A stretch of DNA of 64,000 nt from Vespa crabro (GCF_910589235.1 NC_060957.1:1151001-1215000); one strand, 5' to 3'; positions 41,235-53,026 are shown, counted from the stretch's first letter. Notes: generated by a model from the sequence alone, not told the origin. Numbers and translations are program-made.

Positions 41235-41455
41235 AAGCTTTCTGGAAACTTGGCATCGAAAAGAGGATGAAGGAAGCACGAGAAGTGTCATAAAATCCGC
41301 GACTATGCGAAGCTACGCCCAGAATGTCAGATCTAAGAAGAAAAAAAAAAAGAGAAAAAGAAAAAAGAAGAAGAAGAAGAAGAAGAAGAAGAAGGCTGAA
41401 GAATCATGGACTTCAAGAGTGGACGACTAGAGAAAAATGGAAAGAGAGAAAAAGA

Positions 41456-41495
<40 letters not shown>

Positions 41496-41505
41496 CTTGA
41501 GAGAG
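41190..41505. repeat. (GA)n, (GAA)n, (GA)n cluster
   Basis: GA at 41197-41231, A/G then GAA at 41336-41393, GA at 41440-41494. Confidence 0.94.
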
Positions 41506-41738
41506 AAGAAGGGTAGGCGCATTTGAAAATGTAATCAGTATAATAGCGAAGTGGTTCTGTGGAAGCGTGGAAACGAGAAAGAGAATGGCCTGACGTCTCA
41601 GTTTTCCTCTTTATTTTCATCCTTCTCGATCTCGAATGCTGCACAGCATCCGATTCTCTCTACACGGTCTTTTTTTTATCACTCCTCCTTGATTCCACCT
41701 TCTTCCACTTTTTTCTTTCTCTTCTATCTCGTTCTTAT

Positions 41739-41739
<1 letters not shown>

Positions 41740-41815
<76 letters not shown>
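41740..41815. repeat. (TC)n/(TA)n compound array
   Basis: 18 bases TC followed by about 58 bases TA, the longest uninterrupted TA run in the window. Confidence 0.98.
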
Positions 41816-41817
<2 letters not shown>

Positions 41818-42480
41818 CGTTCTTTCTCCCTTTATAACCCCACGGCTGTTTTCACTGCGGAAAGCGTCCCTCTTTGTCTCGCGGCTTTAATTTGTTAAAA
41901 GCGCGAAAAGTAGCACCTGTCGGACGAGAAAGACGGCCTGGTATTGCTATTGCTATGTTAACTTATATACGTGCAATAGGTGAGATGCATTTACGTCTGC
42001 ATCTTCTTCTTCTACTTTCCTTCCCATCCCTTATCTTCCTTTCATCCCCCTTCTCTTCTTTTGATTTTTCCATTAATACTACTATATCGCTATTCTCTTT
42101 TCTTTAGATTCTATTTGTCCTTTCTTGATCTACTACGACTATGAAGAAAGTATAAACGAAGCTTATGTGAATGATTACAGTTGTAAGCTCGTGTTTGTTA
42201 TACATTCTACTTTATATAAACCGTATATAACAATTTTAGGGAGATCACTATTGTAATTGTATATAAGACAAGGGTATTGGATATCCAATGAAAATGCAAC
42301 TTGTTGTTTCATTTATTATTATATTTAAACACGATTTGTTTGTTATTATTTAAACGAAATATAATTGGTATTAGAAAATCCATTTGAATGCTCAAGAAAC
42401 TTCTCAGGAAAGAGAGTATAGTCATTTTGAATATTCATCCGCTTAAATGTCTTTAGATATCTGTACGAGTATATGTACGT
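41816..42480. other. unique DNA with donor-like site, no gene
   Basis: A GC-richer segment ends in CAATAG|GTGAGAT near 41981, a fair donor. No matching acceptor is evident. The remainder is AT-rich. Confidence 0.45.
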
Positions 42481-42523
42481 ACTTATATATACATATATAT
42501 GTGTGCGTGTGTAAGTGCGTGCA

Positions 42524-42553
<30 letters not shown>
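42481..42553. repeat. (TA)n/(TG)n run
   Basis: Imperfect then pure TG (about 42524-42550). Confidence 0.95.
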
Positions 42554-42556
<3 letters not shown>

Positions 42557-42890
42557 CAGAAAGAAAAGACATGTTTCAGCGCATTGTTACAAGAACATAT
42601 AAAGGCACGTTTCGTAAATCAGAAAATCACTTTTTACTGTAGAGTAAGTACTTACACGAGTCACAAAAGAAAATTTTTGTGCGACAAAGAAAACACATCA
42701 GGCGTGTATCAGCTAAGAAAAGGAAGAAGAGACTTTACCTCGGCACAATAACTTATAAAGTATCGTAACTTTCTTTCCACCCGCCGTTCGATAAATGTGT
42801 TGCATCAAATTGTCACGGAAGTTAACTGTGCGAGAAGAGAAAAGTTTCTTAACTGTTGGGCATTAACTTTACTTTTCCGCCACGAGAATA

Positions 42891-42940
42891 AGGAGAAAAA
42901 AGGGGAGAGGGTGGAAGAGAAAAAGAAAAAAAAGAAAGAG

Positions 42941-42976
<36 letters not shown>

Positions 42977-43113
42977 GAGATAGAGAAAGAGTTCGACTCG
43001 ATCGTTTCTCAAAGTTTTATCGATGCATTCGTAGAAGTAGAAAGAGAGAAAGTAAAGGGAAGAGAAAGAGAGAAAAAATAAAGGGAAAGATAGAGAGATA
43101 GATAAGAGAGAGA

Positions 43114-43149
<36 letters not shown>
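42891..43149. repeat. purine tracts with two (GA)n cores
   Basis: A/G and GA at 42891-42974 and 43038-43149 separated by 60 unique bases. Confidence 0.94.
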
Positions 43150-43151
<2 letters not shown>

Positions 43152-43487
43152 AACGTAGTTTCCAACTGTTTATTTCAAGCTCTTCACTTTCGCCAAACTA
43201 TTCTTAAACAGTTAAATGAATTGTATTTAGAAATACCAAGCGATACCATTTGACGCGATATCTTTTCATCGAACGTAAAGATAAATTTTCATAAAAAAAA
43301 AAAAAAAAGAAAGAAAGAAGGACAAAAAAAAAATACGACCATCTATTTCCCTTCTCTTTTTTTCGTGTATTACAAAACTCGCGCTATTATCAGAACCCGT
43401 TAAAATTATTATCACTTATTATTTAATGAAATGCTAATAGGATTTAAAATTAATAAAATTCAATTATAAATTCGTCAAAGTAATTCG

Positions 43488-43524
<37 letters not shown>

Positions 43525-43590
43525 GTAAGGATCAATGTCTTCTTTAACAATTTTACCATTATCATTATTCTACTGTATATTCCTGTATGT
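43150..43590. other. AT-rich DNA with poly-A and (TA)n
   Basis: A-rich at 43293-43331; TA at 43489-43521. No gene. Confidence 0.65.
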
Positions 43591-43863
43591 TTGATACGAC
43601 TGATAGACGTTATCATCATCTCGACTTGGCTAAGGTCGGATGTCACACCAAGAGAGAATAAGAGAAGCAGTGTGACAGAGATAGAGAGAGGGTCTCTCGA
43701 AACGGAGGAGAGTAAGTTAGACTACAAGCTACCGGCCAAAGCCCGGCTTATACTGGCGTCGATACAACCTGTACATACACATATATATTCTAAGTCACGC
43801 TACGGTTCGTTACGAGAACCGTGCACGGACGCACGTATATCTACGTTACGAATACGAGCTACC

Positions 43864-43895
<32 letters not shown>

Positions 43896-44347
43896 ACGAA
43901 GCGCACGTTTCTACGGTGGCACGAATCACACTCGCTTGCATCGATACACACTCACGTTAACGAATCAACGTAAAGCGAGAGTACGTGCTACGTACATACA
44001 TACATGCATGCATACATATATACATACATACATTACATATATACATATATAAACGTCAGCCTATCTCTTTGAATACATGCGTGTGTATAGGCGGTTCGAA
44101 ATGGTGACCGCGACACGGTATACAGCGACGGCTAAACCCTACTAAAGCTCGTAATGTATAGCCTGGCGTAACCCGTGTTACGCCCTCTGACCAGTCACCC
44201 TCCTACGTCCACCACCTCTTGCCTACATATACACACACCTGACTACCCTATTCCATCGCTAGTGTTATCAACGACCGTGGACTTTTCACCGAGCGTTATC
44301 GAACTATCGAGACGAATTTCATGCATCGTTCGTTAAATACACTACTA
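43591..44347. other. GC-richer unique block with short repeats
   Basis: A stop-free plus frame of about 90 balanced codons (to the CT tract at 43864-43895) contains an internal GAGA|GTAAGT donor-like string near 43712. CATA units lie at 43994-44050. A perfect 8-bp hairpin is at 44165-44184. Nothing recognised as a product. Confidence 0.3.
44165..44184. promoter_or_regulatory. perfect inverted repeat GGCGTAAC-CCGT-GTTACGCC
   Basis: 8-bp arms with a 4-base spacer in a GC-richer unique block: either a dyad protein-binding site or a hairpin. Confidence 0.35.
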
Positions 44348-44387
44348 CCCCCCCCCCGCCCCCCCCCGCCACCTCCCCTCCACCCCC
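44348..44387 (-). repeat. poly-C tract, minus-strand quadruplex-prone
   Basis: C10-G-C9-G-CC-ACC-T-C4-TCCA-C5. Confidence 0.93.
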
Positions 44388-44429
44388 GTTTCGATCTATT
44401 CTTCGAAGTTCCTTGTCTTACAGATTTGT

Positions 44430-44478
44430 TTTCTATTTTTTTTTTTCTTTTTCTTTCTTTATTTTTTTCTTTTTTTCT

Positions 44479-44505
<27 letters not shown>
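44430..44505. repeat. T-rich tract ending in about 24 T
   Basis: Preceded by an acceptor-like TTGTCTTACAG at 44422. Confidence 0.94.
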
Positions 44506-44509
<4 letters not shown>

Positions 44510-44633
44510 TAAATCTCTCCTGTGCTTCCATCGTGCGTGCTCGAGGGTGGTTTCTTAACGAAGTTTAAGGGATAAGAAAAGACGCTCGTCGAAGTTGAAA
44601 GTTTTCTTTCTTTCGATATACGCACAATACGCA

Positions 44634-44680
44634 CACATACATACATACATACATACATACATACATACATGCATACATAT
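44634..44680. repeat. (CATA)n array
   Basis: About ten units, with CATG variants at the right. Confidence 0.95.
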
Positions 44681-45153
44681 GCATTTATACATATGCATTC
44701 CGTTGCAACGACAAAAAAGGGAAGAAAAAAGTTGGACCCTAAATGCGATACATATGATGGGATGGGTAATGGTGAAAAGTTTCTACGACTGTGTTTGAAC
44801 TATAGGATAAGTTGAAATAAGAAAGAAAAAAACTTGTGGAGAAAGAAAAGGAGAAACGAAACAAGATCGTAGGAAAGTGTACGAAGGTGTATAATTTTGA
44901 AATGGAACAAACCATAGAATCTAATATATATATATATATATTTATTTTTTTTTTTTTCTAGTTTGTTAGTCGTTAAGATTGTAATCGTACGAGTCAATAA
45001 TAAAAGTAACTTCTGTTATATATAATTCTATGCAATCGAGTATAACTCGTTTAGAAATAATACAAAGACTTTGTCGAAGTATTAAATCGTTTTATTTACT
45101 CAGGGGAGAAAAAAAGGGTGAAGAGGGTTAAAAGAAGAAAGATATGAGTTACC

Positions 45154-45179
45154 TCTTTTTTTTTTTTTTTTTTTTTTTA
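45154..45179. repeat. poly-T, about 25 residues
   Basis: Single homopolymer run. An A-rich run follows at 45598-45635. Confidence 0.96.
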
Positions 45180-45689
45180 TCGATCGACTGAATTTCCTTT
45201 CTCCAATTAAAAATTTACAAACGGGAAAATTCATAGTACGAAAGTCAACGAAGAATCCTGTAAATTATTAATCGCTATTAATATTTCGAGATTTCCCACG
45301 GAAGTACCCGATACTTTCGTCAAAGTTCGGTAAAGAAAATAGAATAAGAAATTGAAGATGAGAAAGGAATTAAAATGATACGTAAGAAGGACATTAAAGG
45401 AACGAACGAATATAAGTGAGATAAAATAATGAGCAATTTAAAAAATTACAAATAATCGTATTGTAAGTCATTAATTAAATTTTTCTTCGATGATTAAATC
45501 ATTCTATATCCTGTTTATTCTTTGTTTTTTTTTCTTTGTTTTTTTTTCTATCCCGGATTTAGTCGCTACTTCGGAAAATTTTTCGTAGAAAGAAATCAAA
45601 AAAAAAAAAAAAAAAGAAAAAAAAGAAAAAAAAGGAACGTTCGAGTCAGAAAGAAATCTTTGATTTTACCTTTCGCGATTCATCGGTGA

Positions 45690-45932
45690 TTCAGTGCGTT
45701 CACGGTGCGGTCAGATAACGAGAGACTCTTTAAGGCCTTCGCTCTGCCATCACAAATCACCTTAAGCACATTAGGATTAAGGTTGGATGCTGCGGTGTGT
45801 GCCAGTTACAATCCTCCGCTTTTGGATCCATCCTTGGGTTACTATGCGTCTCGAAATTACATCCGACGAGACTCCTTGGACCAGATCCCTCCTACTTTCC
45901 TTTTCGTCCTTTCTCTCCCTATGTTTTCTTAA
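45690..45932 (+). other. candidate exon or transcribed leader, product unknown
   Basis: A repeat-free GC-richer block with 80 stop-free codons of well-mixed composition (AFALPSQITLSTLGLRLDAA in the middle) ending at TAA. It has no ATG start. GATTCAGTGCG at its left edge reads either as an arthropod TCAGT initiator (A at 45693) or as an acceptor with a poor pyrimidine tract. GGATTAAGG-type sites suggest a regulatory alternative. I cannot choose between these. Confidence 0.22.
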
Positions 45933-45980
45933 ACCTGAATTTATTGTTTATTCTAGTATCCACCCTCGTTGTCTTCTCTG

Positions 45981-45983
<3 letters not shown>

Positions 45984-46031
<48 letters not shown>

Positions 46032-46040
46032 TTCTCTCTA
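45984..46040. repeat. (TC)n tract
   Basis: TC core of about 40 bases with TTTC/TTTTTC tail. A shorter CT lies at 46199-46220. Confidence 0.95.
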
Positions 46041-46220
46041 TATATGTATATCTACCTCTCTTTCTCTTTTTCTTTCTTTCACGTTGGAGGACTCGTTTAA
46101 TAAATCTCCGTCGTGTTTTGTTCCCAGCAGGAGGAAGATCCTTTCTTTTCTTCTCCTCGACGTCCTACGCATCATTTCCGGTAGGATCTTCTCTTATTTC
46201 TCTCTCTCTCTCTCTCTCTC

Positions 46221-46711
46221 CTTAACCTTCGAAGTTGAAAAATTCGAAAATATGATTTTCTCGTTGACTTTCATCAACGTTATCAATTCCTCGTATCCAA
46301 TCCTTCTCCAAACCCCCGTATATTTTATTATATATTTTTGATAATCTCTTGATCAATCAATATTTTTCCTTTCTTTTTTTTTTTTTTTTAACCCATAGAA
46401 AAATTTCTTCCTTCCGATTTAAACGGATCGACATCGAGATCGTTTGAAAATCGTGACGAAATACGTTTCGTTGATAAAAGAGATTGATTGATATAAATCC
46501 GATTTTATGTCGAGCCCATTACTAATTCCACGTTTCGAATATTGATCTCCGATTGAGTAATTACCGATATAATTACATTCATTAACGTCGCTTTCGATCG
46601 ATCGATTACTATTCTTTTCGAGACTTTATTTTTTATTTTACGAGCACAGAAAGGATTTAACATTTTCAAACGTATCTATGAACGGACAAAAACGTTAAAA
46701 ATAAAGATAAA
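46221..46711. other. AT-rich unique DNA, no gene
   Basis: Poly-T at 46373-46389; nothing else recognised. Confidence 0.65.
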
Positions 46712-46753
46712 AGGTAGAAAGAAGGGGAATGAGAGAAGAAAAAGAGAAAGAAA

Positions 46754-46836
46754 GAAAAGAGAGAAGAAAGAAAGAAAGAAAGAAAAGAGAGAAGAAAGAA
46801 AGAAAGAAAGAAAAGAGAGAAGAAAGAAAGAAAGAG
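46754..46836. repeat. 28-bp minisatellite, about 2.9 copies
   Basis: The unit GAAAAGAGAGAAGAAAGAAA plus AGAAAGAA recurs at 46754, 46782 and 46810 with essentially no divergence. It is a higher-order repeat built from GAAA units. Confidence 0.9.
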
Positions 46837-47016
46837 ACGATCGAGGATCTATCACGATTTATTTCTCGCGAAACTTGAGATATTGCCGATAGCTTCGGCC
46901 ATTCGCGCGTACTCCGTGAACGCGTAATACCGAGGTCATTCGAAACTACCCTGATATCCTTTCACCTCACGCACTCTGAGAAAATTTAACGTTTCAACAA
47001 AACGACCAACGAGAGC

Positions 47017-47019
<3 letters not shown>

Positions 47020-47060
<41 letters not shown>

Positions 47061-47066
47061 GATAGA
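47020..47066. repeat. (GA)n tract
   Basis: GA array with GTGA at its end. Confidence 0.96.
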
Positions 47067-47457
47067 GGGTAGAAGAGAAAAAAAAAATAAGAAGACCAGG
47101 AGTAAAAGTGTTCGTGCCAATGAGACACGAAAGAAAGAGGGAGAGAGAGACAACAAAAAAGGAGAGAGAAAGAGAAACAACGGGGTGCGAGAAATAACGT
47201 TGGAAAAGATACGAAGTGAGAGAAATGGAAGTAAAGAGGAGGGTGGTACTAAAAAACGTGGAGCTTCATGCCCTCGCAAGTTTACTCCCAATTGATGTTC
47301 GGACAACACCCTAAAAACAATATCCCGGTGGTCTAGCATCCCGAGGCCAGTACGAAGTACGAGAATAAAGGAAGAGACAGAGAAACCGAGAATGCGTAAA
47401 CATGTGTTAGTGAAAGGGAAGTGCGAAACAACAGACACTATAGCTACAGCTATAGTA

Positions 47458-47460
<3 letters not shown>
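47067..47460. other. unique purine-biased DNA, no gene
   Basis: A/G-rich left half, GC-richer right half with an open minus frame but no recognisable content. Confidence 0.5.
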
Positions 47461-47492
<32 letters not shown>

Positions 47493-47500
47493 TGTATGTG
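47461..47500. repeat. (TATG)n array
   Basis: Nine or so units. Confidence 0.96.
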
Positions 47501-47554
47501 TCGCTGGTCTTCCATACCTTTTTCATTTTTCATTGTGCGTTTGGAAAAAATTAA

Positions 47555-47935
47555 AAAAAAAGGAAAAAGGAAAGAAAGGAGAAAAGCAAATAGAAATAAA
47601 AAGAAATTATGAAAGAGAAAGAAAAAGTAGGAGAATATTTTCGTAAGAGTAATGTAATCGACGCTCGCTCGTGTCTCTCTCATTGCCACGAAATTAAGCG
47701 AATCTTTCATGTCGTTGACACTTTAACGCAATTACGGCATGAAGCCGAGACTTTGTTGGATGGTGTAAGATGGAGATTGAGCTGAGAAGGAAAGAAGACG
47801 ATAATGAGTAGAGGATAGGGAGGAAAATTGAAAAAAGAGAAAAAAAGAGAAGAAGAAGAAGAAGAAGAAGAAGAAGAAAATAAAGAAGAAAAGAAAAGAA
47901 GAAGAAGAAGAAGAAGAGAAAAGAAAGAGGAGCAT
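47555..47935. repeat. A/G tracts with (GAA)n cores
   Basis: A-rich at 47555-47625; GAA arrays at 47849-47880 and 47898-47917. Confidence 0.92.
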
Positions 47936-48428
47936 AAAACGATGAGGGCTATGTCTTTTTTAATACTTTACGAAACGATCGATAAATCTTTACGAGGCAA
48001 TATACAAAGTGTCAAATTTATTTCCTATCCATGATTTCTATTGGCTTCGAATGATAACGATTAATTGAATCATCATTTTCGTATTACTTTCGATCTTAGC
48101 ATATCGATAAAAAAGTGAAATGATTAATTTGAAATTCCTTTTCTTTTTCTTTTTTTTTTTTTTTTATATTATCAATAATTTCGTAATATAATTGAGCGAA
48201 AAGATTAAAAAGGTATTGGACACTTTGGTTACGGTCAGAAAGGGCGATCGACGGAATAATTCGTTTAAATGGCGTCTATCGATCTGGCAATGCGATCCTA
48301 TCAAATTTTTAATCGATTAAGGGATTAAACGCAGCGAATTCGCTTCTGAAATCTCGCCCGTAATTAACTCTACTGAAATTTACGTTGGCGTTACGAAACG
48401 AACGCTGCATGTAGGAATTGAAGAAGAG

Positions 48429-48429
<1 letters not shown>
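47936..48429. other. AT-rich unique DNA, no gene
   Basis: Poly-T at 48149-48165. Confidence 0.65.
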
Positions 48430-48459
<30 letters not shown>

Positions 48460-48593
48460 CGAAATAAAGGAAAGAATATAATCCCACCCGCATACAAAAA
48501 TCGTACGATCGTCTCAACCAACACATCCGATTTTCTATTTCGACGTATATTCCACCGTTTGATCTGGTTATATATGTATGTATGTATGTATGC
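48430..48593. repeat. (GA)n and (TATG)n
   Basis: GA at 48430-48459; TATG at 48571-48593. Confidence 0.94.
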
Positions 48594-49145
48594 ACGTATC
48601 AATGTATATATGTATGTTTTCTTTACTTTTATGATTTTTCAATCGTTTACGCGAATTTACTCGATTTTTAAACGTTTTCAATGCCTTCTCTTTTTCTCCC
48701 TCCACCCTTCCACTTACGATTCGAGACTCTTAAAATCGATGGGTATTATTAAGAATTCAATTTTCAAACTAACCATTAAACGTAGCTCCAAAGACTATAA
48801 CTCGTAAAATAACGAAGGGTAGAAGTAGTGAGAATGGAATGAAGTGAAAGGTTTGGGGTCTCGCGAAATTGCTGATCTTACTTTCACGAGAAGTTAATTA
48901 GACGAACGAAAAAAAAAGAAAAAAAAAAAAGAAAAAAAGGTTGTTTCGCGGTTGCACGAGGACGAAAGGTTGAATGAACGATGGAAGGGATAAGGGGTCA
49001 AGGGGGAAATTTGTTGAGAGATTTACATATTCATGACGAGCACGTACTTACCTTTCTCTCTGATGTGAAAACATTTAGCTTCGCTACTCTTTATTATTCC
49101 TGCACCGTTAGGAAAACGGTTTCAATCCGGAATTTTGTGAAGGGA
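48594..49145. other. unique DNA with consensus minus-strand donor
   Basis: On the minus strand GAAAG|GTAAGTACG occurs with the exon side ending at 49052. No acceptor with a good pyrimidine tract is evident; the nearest candidate ends in GGTGCAG about 47 bases away. No frame recognised. Confidence 0.4.
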
Positions 49146-49683
49146 AGAGAGAAAGAGAGAGGGAGAGAGAGAGAGAGGAGAGCTTCATCCTATTCGTTCA
49201 TTCTAATAATTTTGAAAAACCTTTATTCCATGATATATATTTCTTAAATGTAACATTTAACAAATTCAAAGTGAAATAAAATAGCAATGTATATCATTTC
49301 TTTAATGGATAAACATTATCGTCAAATTATTTTATGATTTTTCTCTCGATGAAGAAATTATTATACTCGTTATAATTTGCACGCGATTGGTACATAAATT
49401 CTTTCGCATAACACGCCATATAACAATTATCATTTAAAAATATTTTTGACAGATCATTCGCCAAAGAAATATTACACAACGATTATTCTATTGTTGAATT
49501 TTATTTTAAAAATTAGAGATAAAAAAACGTTTACCTGTAATACATCGAGATATCTTTTGCTTACTCCTGTCGCAATGAAAATCGTTCGATTTCGAGAAAA
49601 CGATCGATGACAGGTTGACACTTTAAAGAAAAAAAGAGTTAGAGAAAGAGAGTGAGAGAGAGTGAGAGAGAGAGAGAGAGAGA
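49146..49683. repeat. (GA)n tracts at both ends of AT-rich DNA
   Basis: GA at 49146-49178 and 49636-49683; the AT-rich interval between holds nothing recognised. Confidence 0.85.
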
Positions 49684-49949
49684 TTTTTTAATTTCGAAGC
49701 TCCAACGTGCGAGATAATCCCGAATGCAGGTGAAATTTTTTTCACAATGCACCGATAACACTTTCGTGCCTACAATTGACGACATTCGGAGCACTTTGAC
49801 GATCGTTAGCGGAGAAACGCTGAATGCGATATTGAATCGTGCGATCGTGAACAATCGACGATACTCGCTGAATAGATTGGAAATGGGGTGAAATAACAGC
49901 GCCCGAGAGACAGTGGAAGCGAGCTGATCGGTGCAGAGACGAGAATTGG

Positions 49950-50034
49950 AGAGAATGAAAAGGGGAAAGGGGGAAAGAGGAAGAGAAGGATAGGAAGGGA
50001 GATAGAGAAAAAGAGAAAGAAATGATGAAAAAGT

Positions 50035-50067
<33 letters not shown>

Positions 50068-50090
50068 AGGGAGGGAGAGAGAGAGAGATA
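49950..50090 (+). repeat. purine tract with (GA)n and (GGGA)4
   Basis: A/G, then GA at 50036-50060, then GGGAGGGAGGGAGGG at 50061-50075, a canonical three-tetrad quadruplex motif on the plus strand. Confidence 0.95.
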
Positions 50091-50630
50091 GAACTAAATT
50101 GACAGTACATTTCGAAATAACACGTGGTCGTCAGCAAATGGATTTTCCAAAAATGTTTTGCGACCTATAAAATTTAATAAAACCTATCCGGAAGTTCCAT
50201 TTTCGACACATCGCCGATCCAGGACTATTTTACTAAGAGTCCGGAATTCGAACGTTTAAAACGAGTGACAATTTATGTCAACGACGTTCGTTCGATCAAA
50301 TTAGGAATATACCAAATTTAGATATAAAAAAAAAAGAGAGAGAGAAAACAAAAAAGATAAATAAATAAATCGTCCATGCATTTTTGTTTTTTCTTTTTTT
50401 TTTCTTTTTTTTTTCTTCCTTTTTCTCAACGTAAATACACATATCGTCGTACATCAGATCGAACATAAACTATATAGTATAATGGATTTTTATTGTCAAT
50501 TCAAAAAGGATCTATCGAGTATTCAATGTCTTTGGGTGCTTAAAAATTCTCAGCTCGTTCTATTTCTGAGCCATTCCCAATGGAAGGAAAGAGGAAAGAG
50601 GAAAAAAGTGAGAGGGAGAGACAGACAAAA

Positions 50631-50631
<1 letters not shown>

Positions 50632-50674
<43 letters not shown>

Positions 50675-50690
50675 AGAGAAAAAAGAAAGA
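50632..50690. repeat. (GA)n tract
   Basis: GA core then GGAGAA. Confidence 0.95.
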
Positions 50691-50845
50691 TTGTCTTCTG
50701 GCGGGTACGTCAGCGTGGCTCAAGGAATCTCTTGGTGCTGAAGCGCCGCGAATGACTCGGAATACGATAGAAATGCGAAGAATTTCGAAGAAGAAGCTGA
50801 GAACGACGACGTTGCTTTAACTTTCTCCGAAAAGCATCAAGATAA

Positions 50846-50861
50846 TTTTTTTTTTCTCTTT

Positions 50862-50892
<31 letters not shown>

Positions 50893-50910
50893 CTTTCTTT
50901 CTTTCTTTTT
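50846..50910. repeat. poly-T tract, about 29 T core
   Basis: T run at about 50864-50892 followed by TTTC units. Confidence 0.95.
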
Positions 50911-51030
50911 GATAAGCTCTGATGAGATATTATTACTCCAAGAGAGAAATAGATCTTCATAGAAATAATCAAATTATATGACGTTCATTGTAAAAATGAA
51001 TACAAATGTTAAATATCGTATTGATATCTG

Positions 51031-51044
51031 CATGTGTATGTGTA

Positions 51045-51091
<47 letters not shown>

Positions 51092-51092
51092 T
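51031..51092. repeat. (TG)n/(TA)n/(TG)n
   Basis: Symmetric TG-TA-TG arrangement. Confidence 0.95.
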
Positions 51093-53025
51093 TGTGTAAA
51101 TATGTAAATGAATTATTTTCTATGTATAAATTATTTTCAATTATTTTCTATGACACGTATCTTTTTATCTTTTTAAGATAAATATCTAATCATAAAAGAT
51201 ATAATATTTATACGGGAAATCTATATTCATGATTCTAATCTCCCTGAATTTTTTTATTACTAACGATCAATAACTTTCGACTGATCCTTTCTTTTTTTTT
51301 TCTTTTTTTTCTTTTTTTTTTGTTTTTTTTTGACAATCAAATCTTTGAAAATAAAAGATACTGTTTAGAACGGAAGACATTGAATGTGTTTACAAATCGA
51401 TTTGATTTGTAAATATGCTTTATTCTAATCCAAATCAAATGGAAAGTTTAGATTTTATAATTCGCCATAGTCTTGAAACAGTTTTTCCCATATGTATTCT
51501 TAAATTATTTCGATAAACATAGTGATATTCATGGGTTTTTGATGCGTCTCCCTTTTTTTTCTTTTTTTTTTTTTTTTTTTTTTCTTATGTTGTGAGAATA
51601 ATTCCGATAAAAGATCAAAATTCATCTTCATTCACATCACGGCACGTCCGTCAAATAGAATTATTAGTTATTTGTTTCGATCTCAAAACATGTTTCCTAA
51701 TAATTGTTTGTTTCTTTTATAATCTCATAAAATCACCAATTGCTATTTGAAAAATAATTTGAAATATTTATGTTTGATTGAAATGAATTTGCGATACAAT
51801 GAATATTTCTTTGCCACACTATATATCTAATCCCTTTTAAAATCTTCTCACTTTCAATGAATTATATATAGCATCATTCATTTTCGTTTTTCAATGTATT
51901 TTCACTTTCATTCTTGATAATTTTAATTCTTCGTTTGTTTTTTTTTTTTTTTGGTTTTTTTCTTTTTTTTTTGTCATACCATTATAATTTCACTATCGGC
52001 AATCTTAAAATCATTATCATTTATATTATCGTTAAATGTAAAAATAATTAAATCGTCCTTAAACAGTTCAAAAATCCAATTTCTCCTTAACTTTCACTTC
52101 TTCTAATAATCTTCTTTCGTCCGTTTTATCATATTTTTATCAGATAGACGAGAAAAGAAAATCAAATAATAATTTGCACTTTAAGATTACAGATGATAGT
52201 AGATTTTTAAATACATATAAGCAATGATCAAAAACTCGATGATATTGCATTTTTTTATATTTTCATATTAATTGCAAATATCTCTCTCGCCACAACGAAA
52301 CCAACAGAGTAATAAAACATATGACTGGTGTCTCCGTAGTATAGTCAACAGAGTGCAAAAGGTTAATATAAACACACGCACACGCAAACACACATACGTG
52401 TATATATATATATATATATATATATTTTTCTTTTTTTGAATACATAGTTCACTTTCAACGTACCAAAACATTCGTAATATCTAAAAAAAGAAAAAAAAAA
52501 AATCGGCTTTAATATTCATGGTTCATTATCATATTTTAATATCTTCCTTCCTTATAAAATAATTTTCCTATCTTCATTAAACATAATAATTTATTATATC
52601 TTATCTTACGTTATAATTATAATTATTGAAATTTGTCATTGAATCGCCATTCTATTTTTCATTCAAATTTCCAAATCATACGAAATCCTTCCCTATTCTC
52701 TCGATCTTAGAATTAATCGCTTAAAGCATAAAACATTATCGTTCAATTAATCGTTCTCTCATAATTACATAAAACAAATCTATCTAATTCCAATAATCTA
52801 ATTCACCCTATTCGCCAATATTATAAAACAATCTAATTCCATTCGTATTATTTTCTCCGTTTGTTAAGATAAACAAAAAGTTCATTGATCTTCTTATACA
52901 TTCAATATTCAATTCACGAATAAATCATACCAATACCAATACCAATATCGCATATATGTATGTATATAATATAAATAGATTAAATTTATGCATTTAACTT
53001 TTTCAATTGTTTACGTAGTTACGAC
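51093..53025. other. AT-rich desert with poly-T tracts, no gene
   Basis: Poly-T/T-rich tracts at 51291-51330, 51551-51583 and 51939-51972, TA at 52399-52425. There are no CT/GA dinucleotide arrays and no GC-richer islands, unlike the rest of the window. Confidence 0.75.
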
Positions 53026-53026
53026 A

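Noticed and set aside
45787..46341. 184-codon frame, the longest in the window
   Set aside because: No initiation context; it is extended by (TC)n arrays. The neighbouring frame over 45690-45932 is at least as plausible, so length alone means nothing here.
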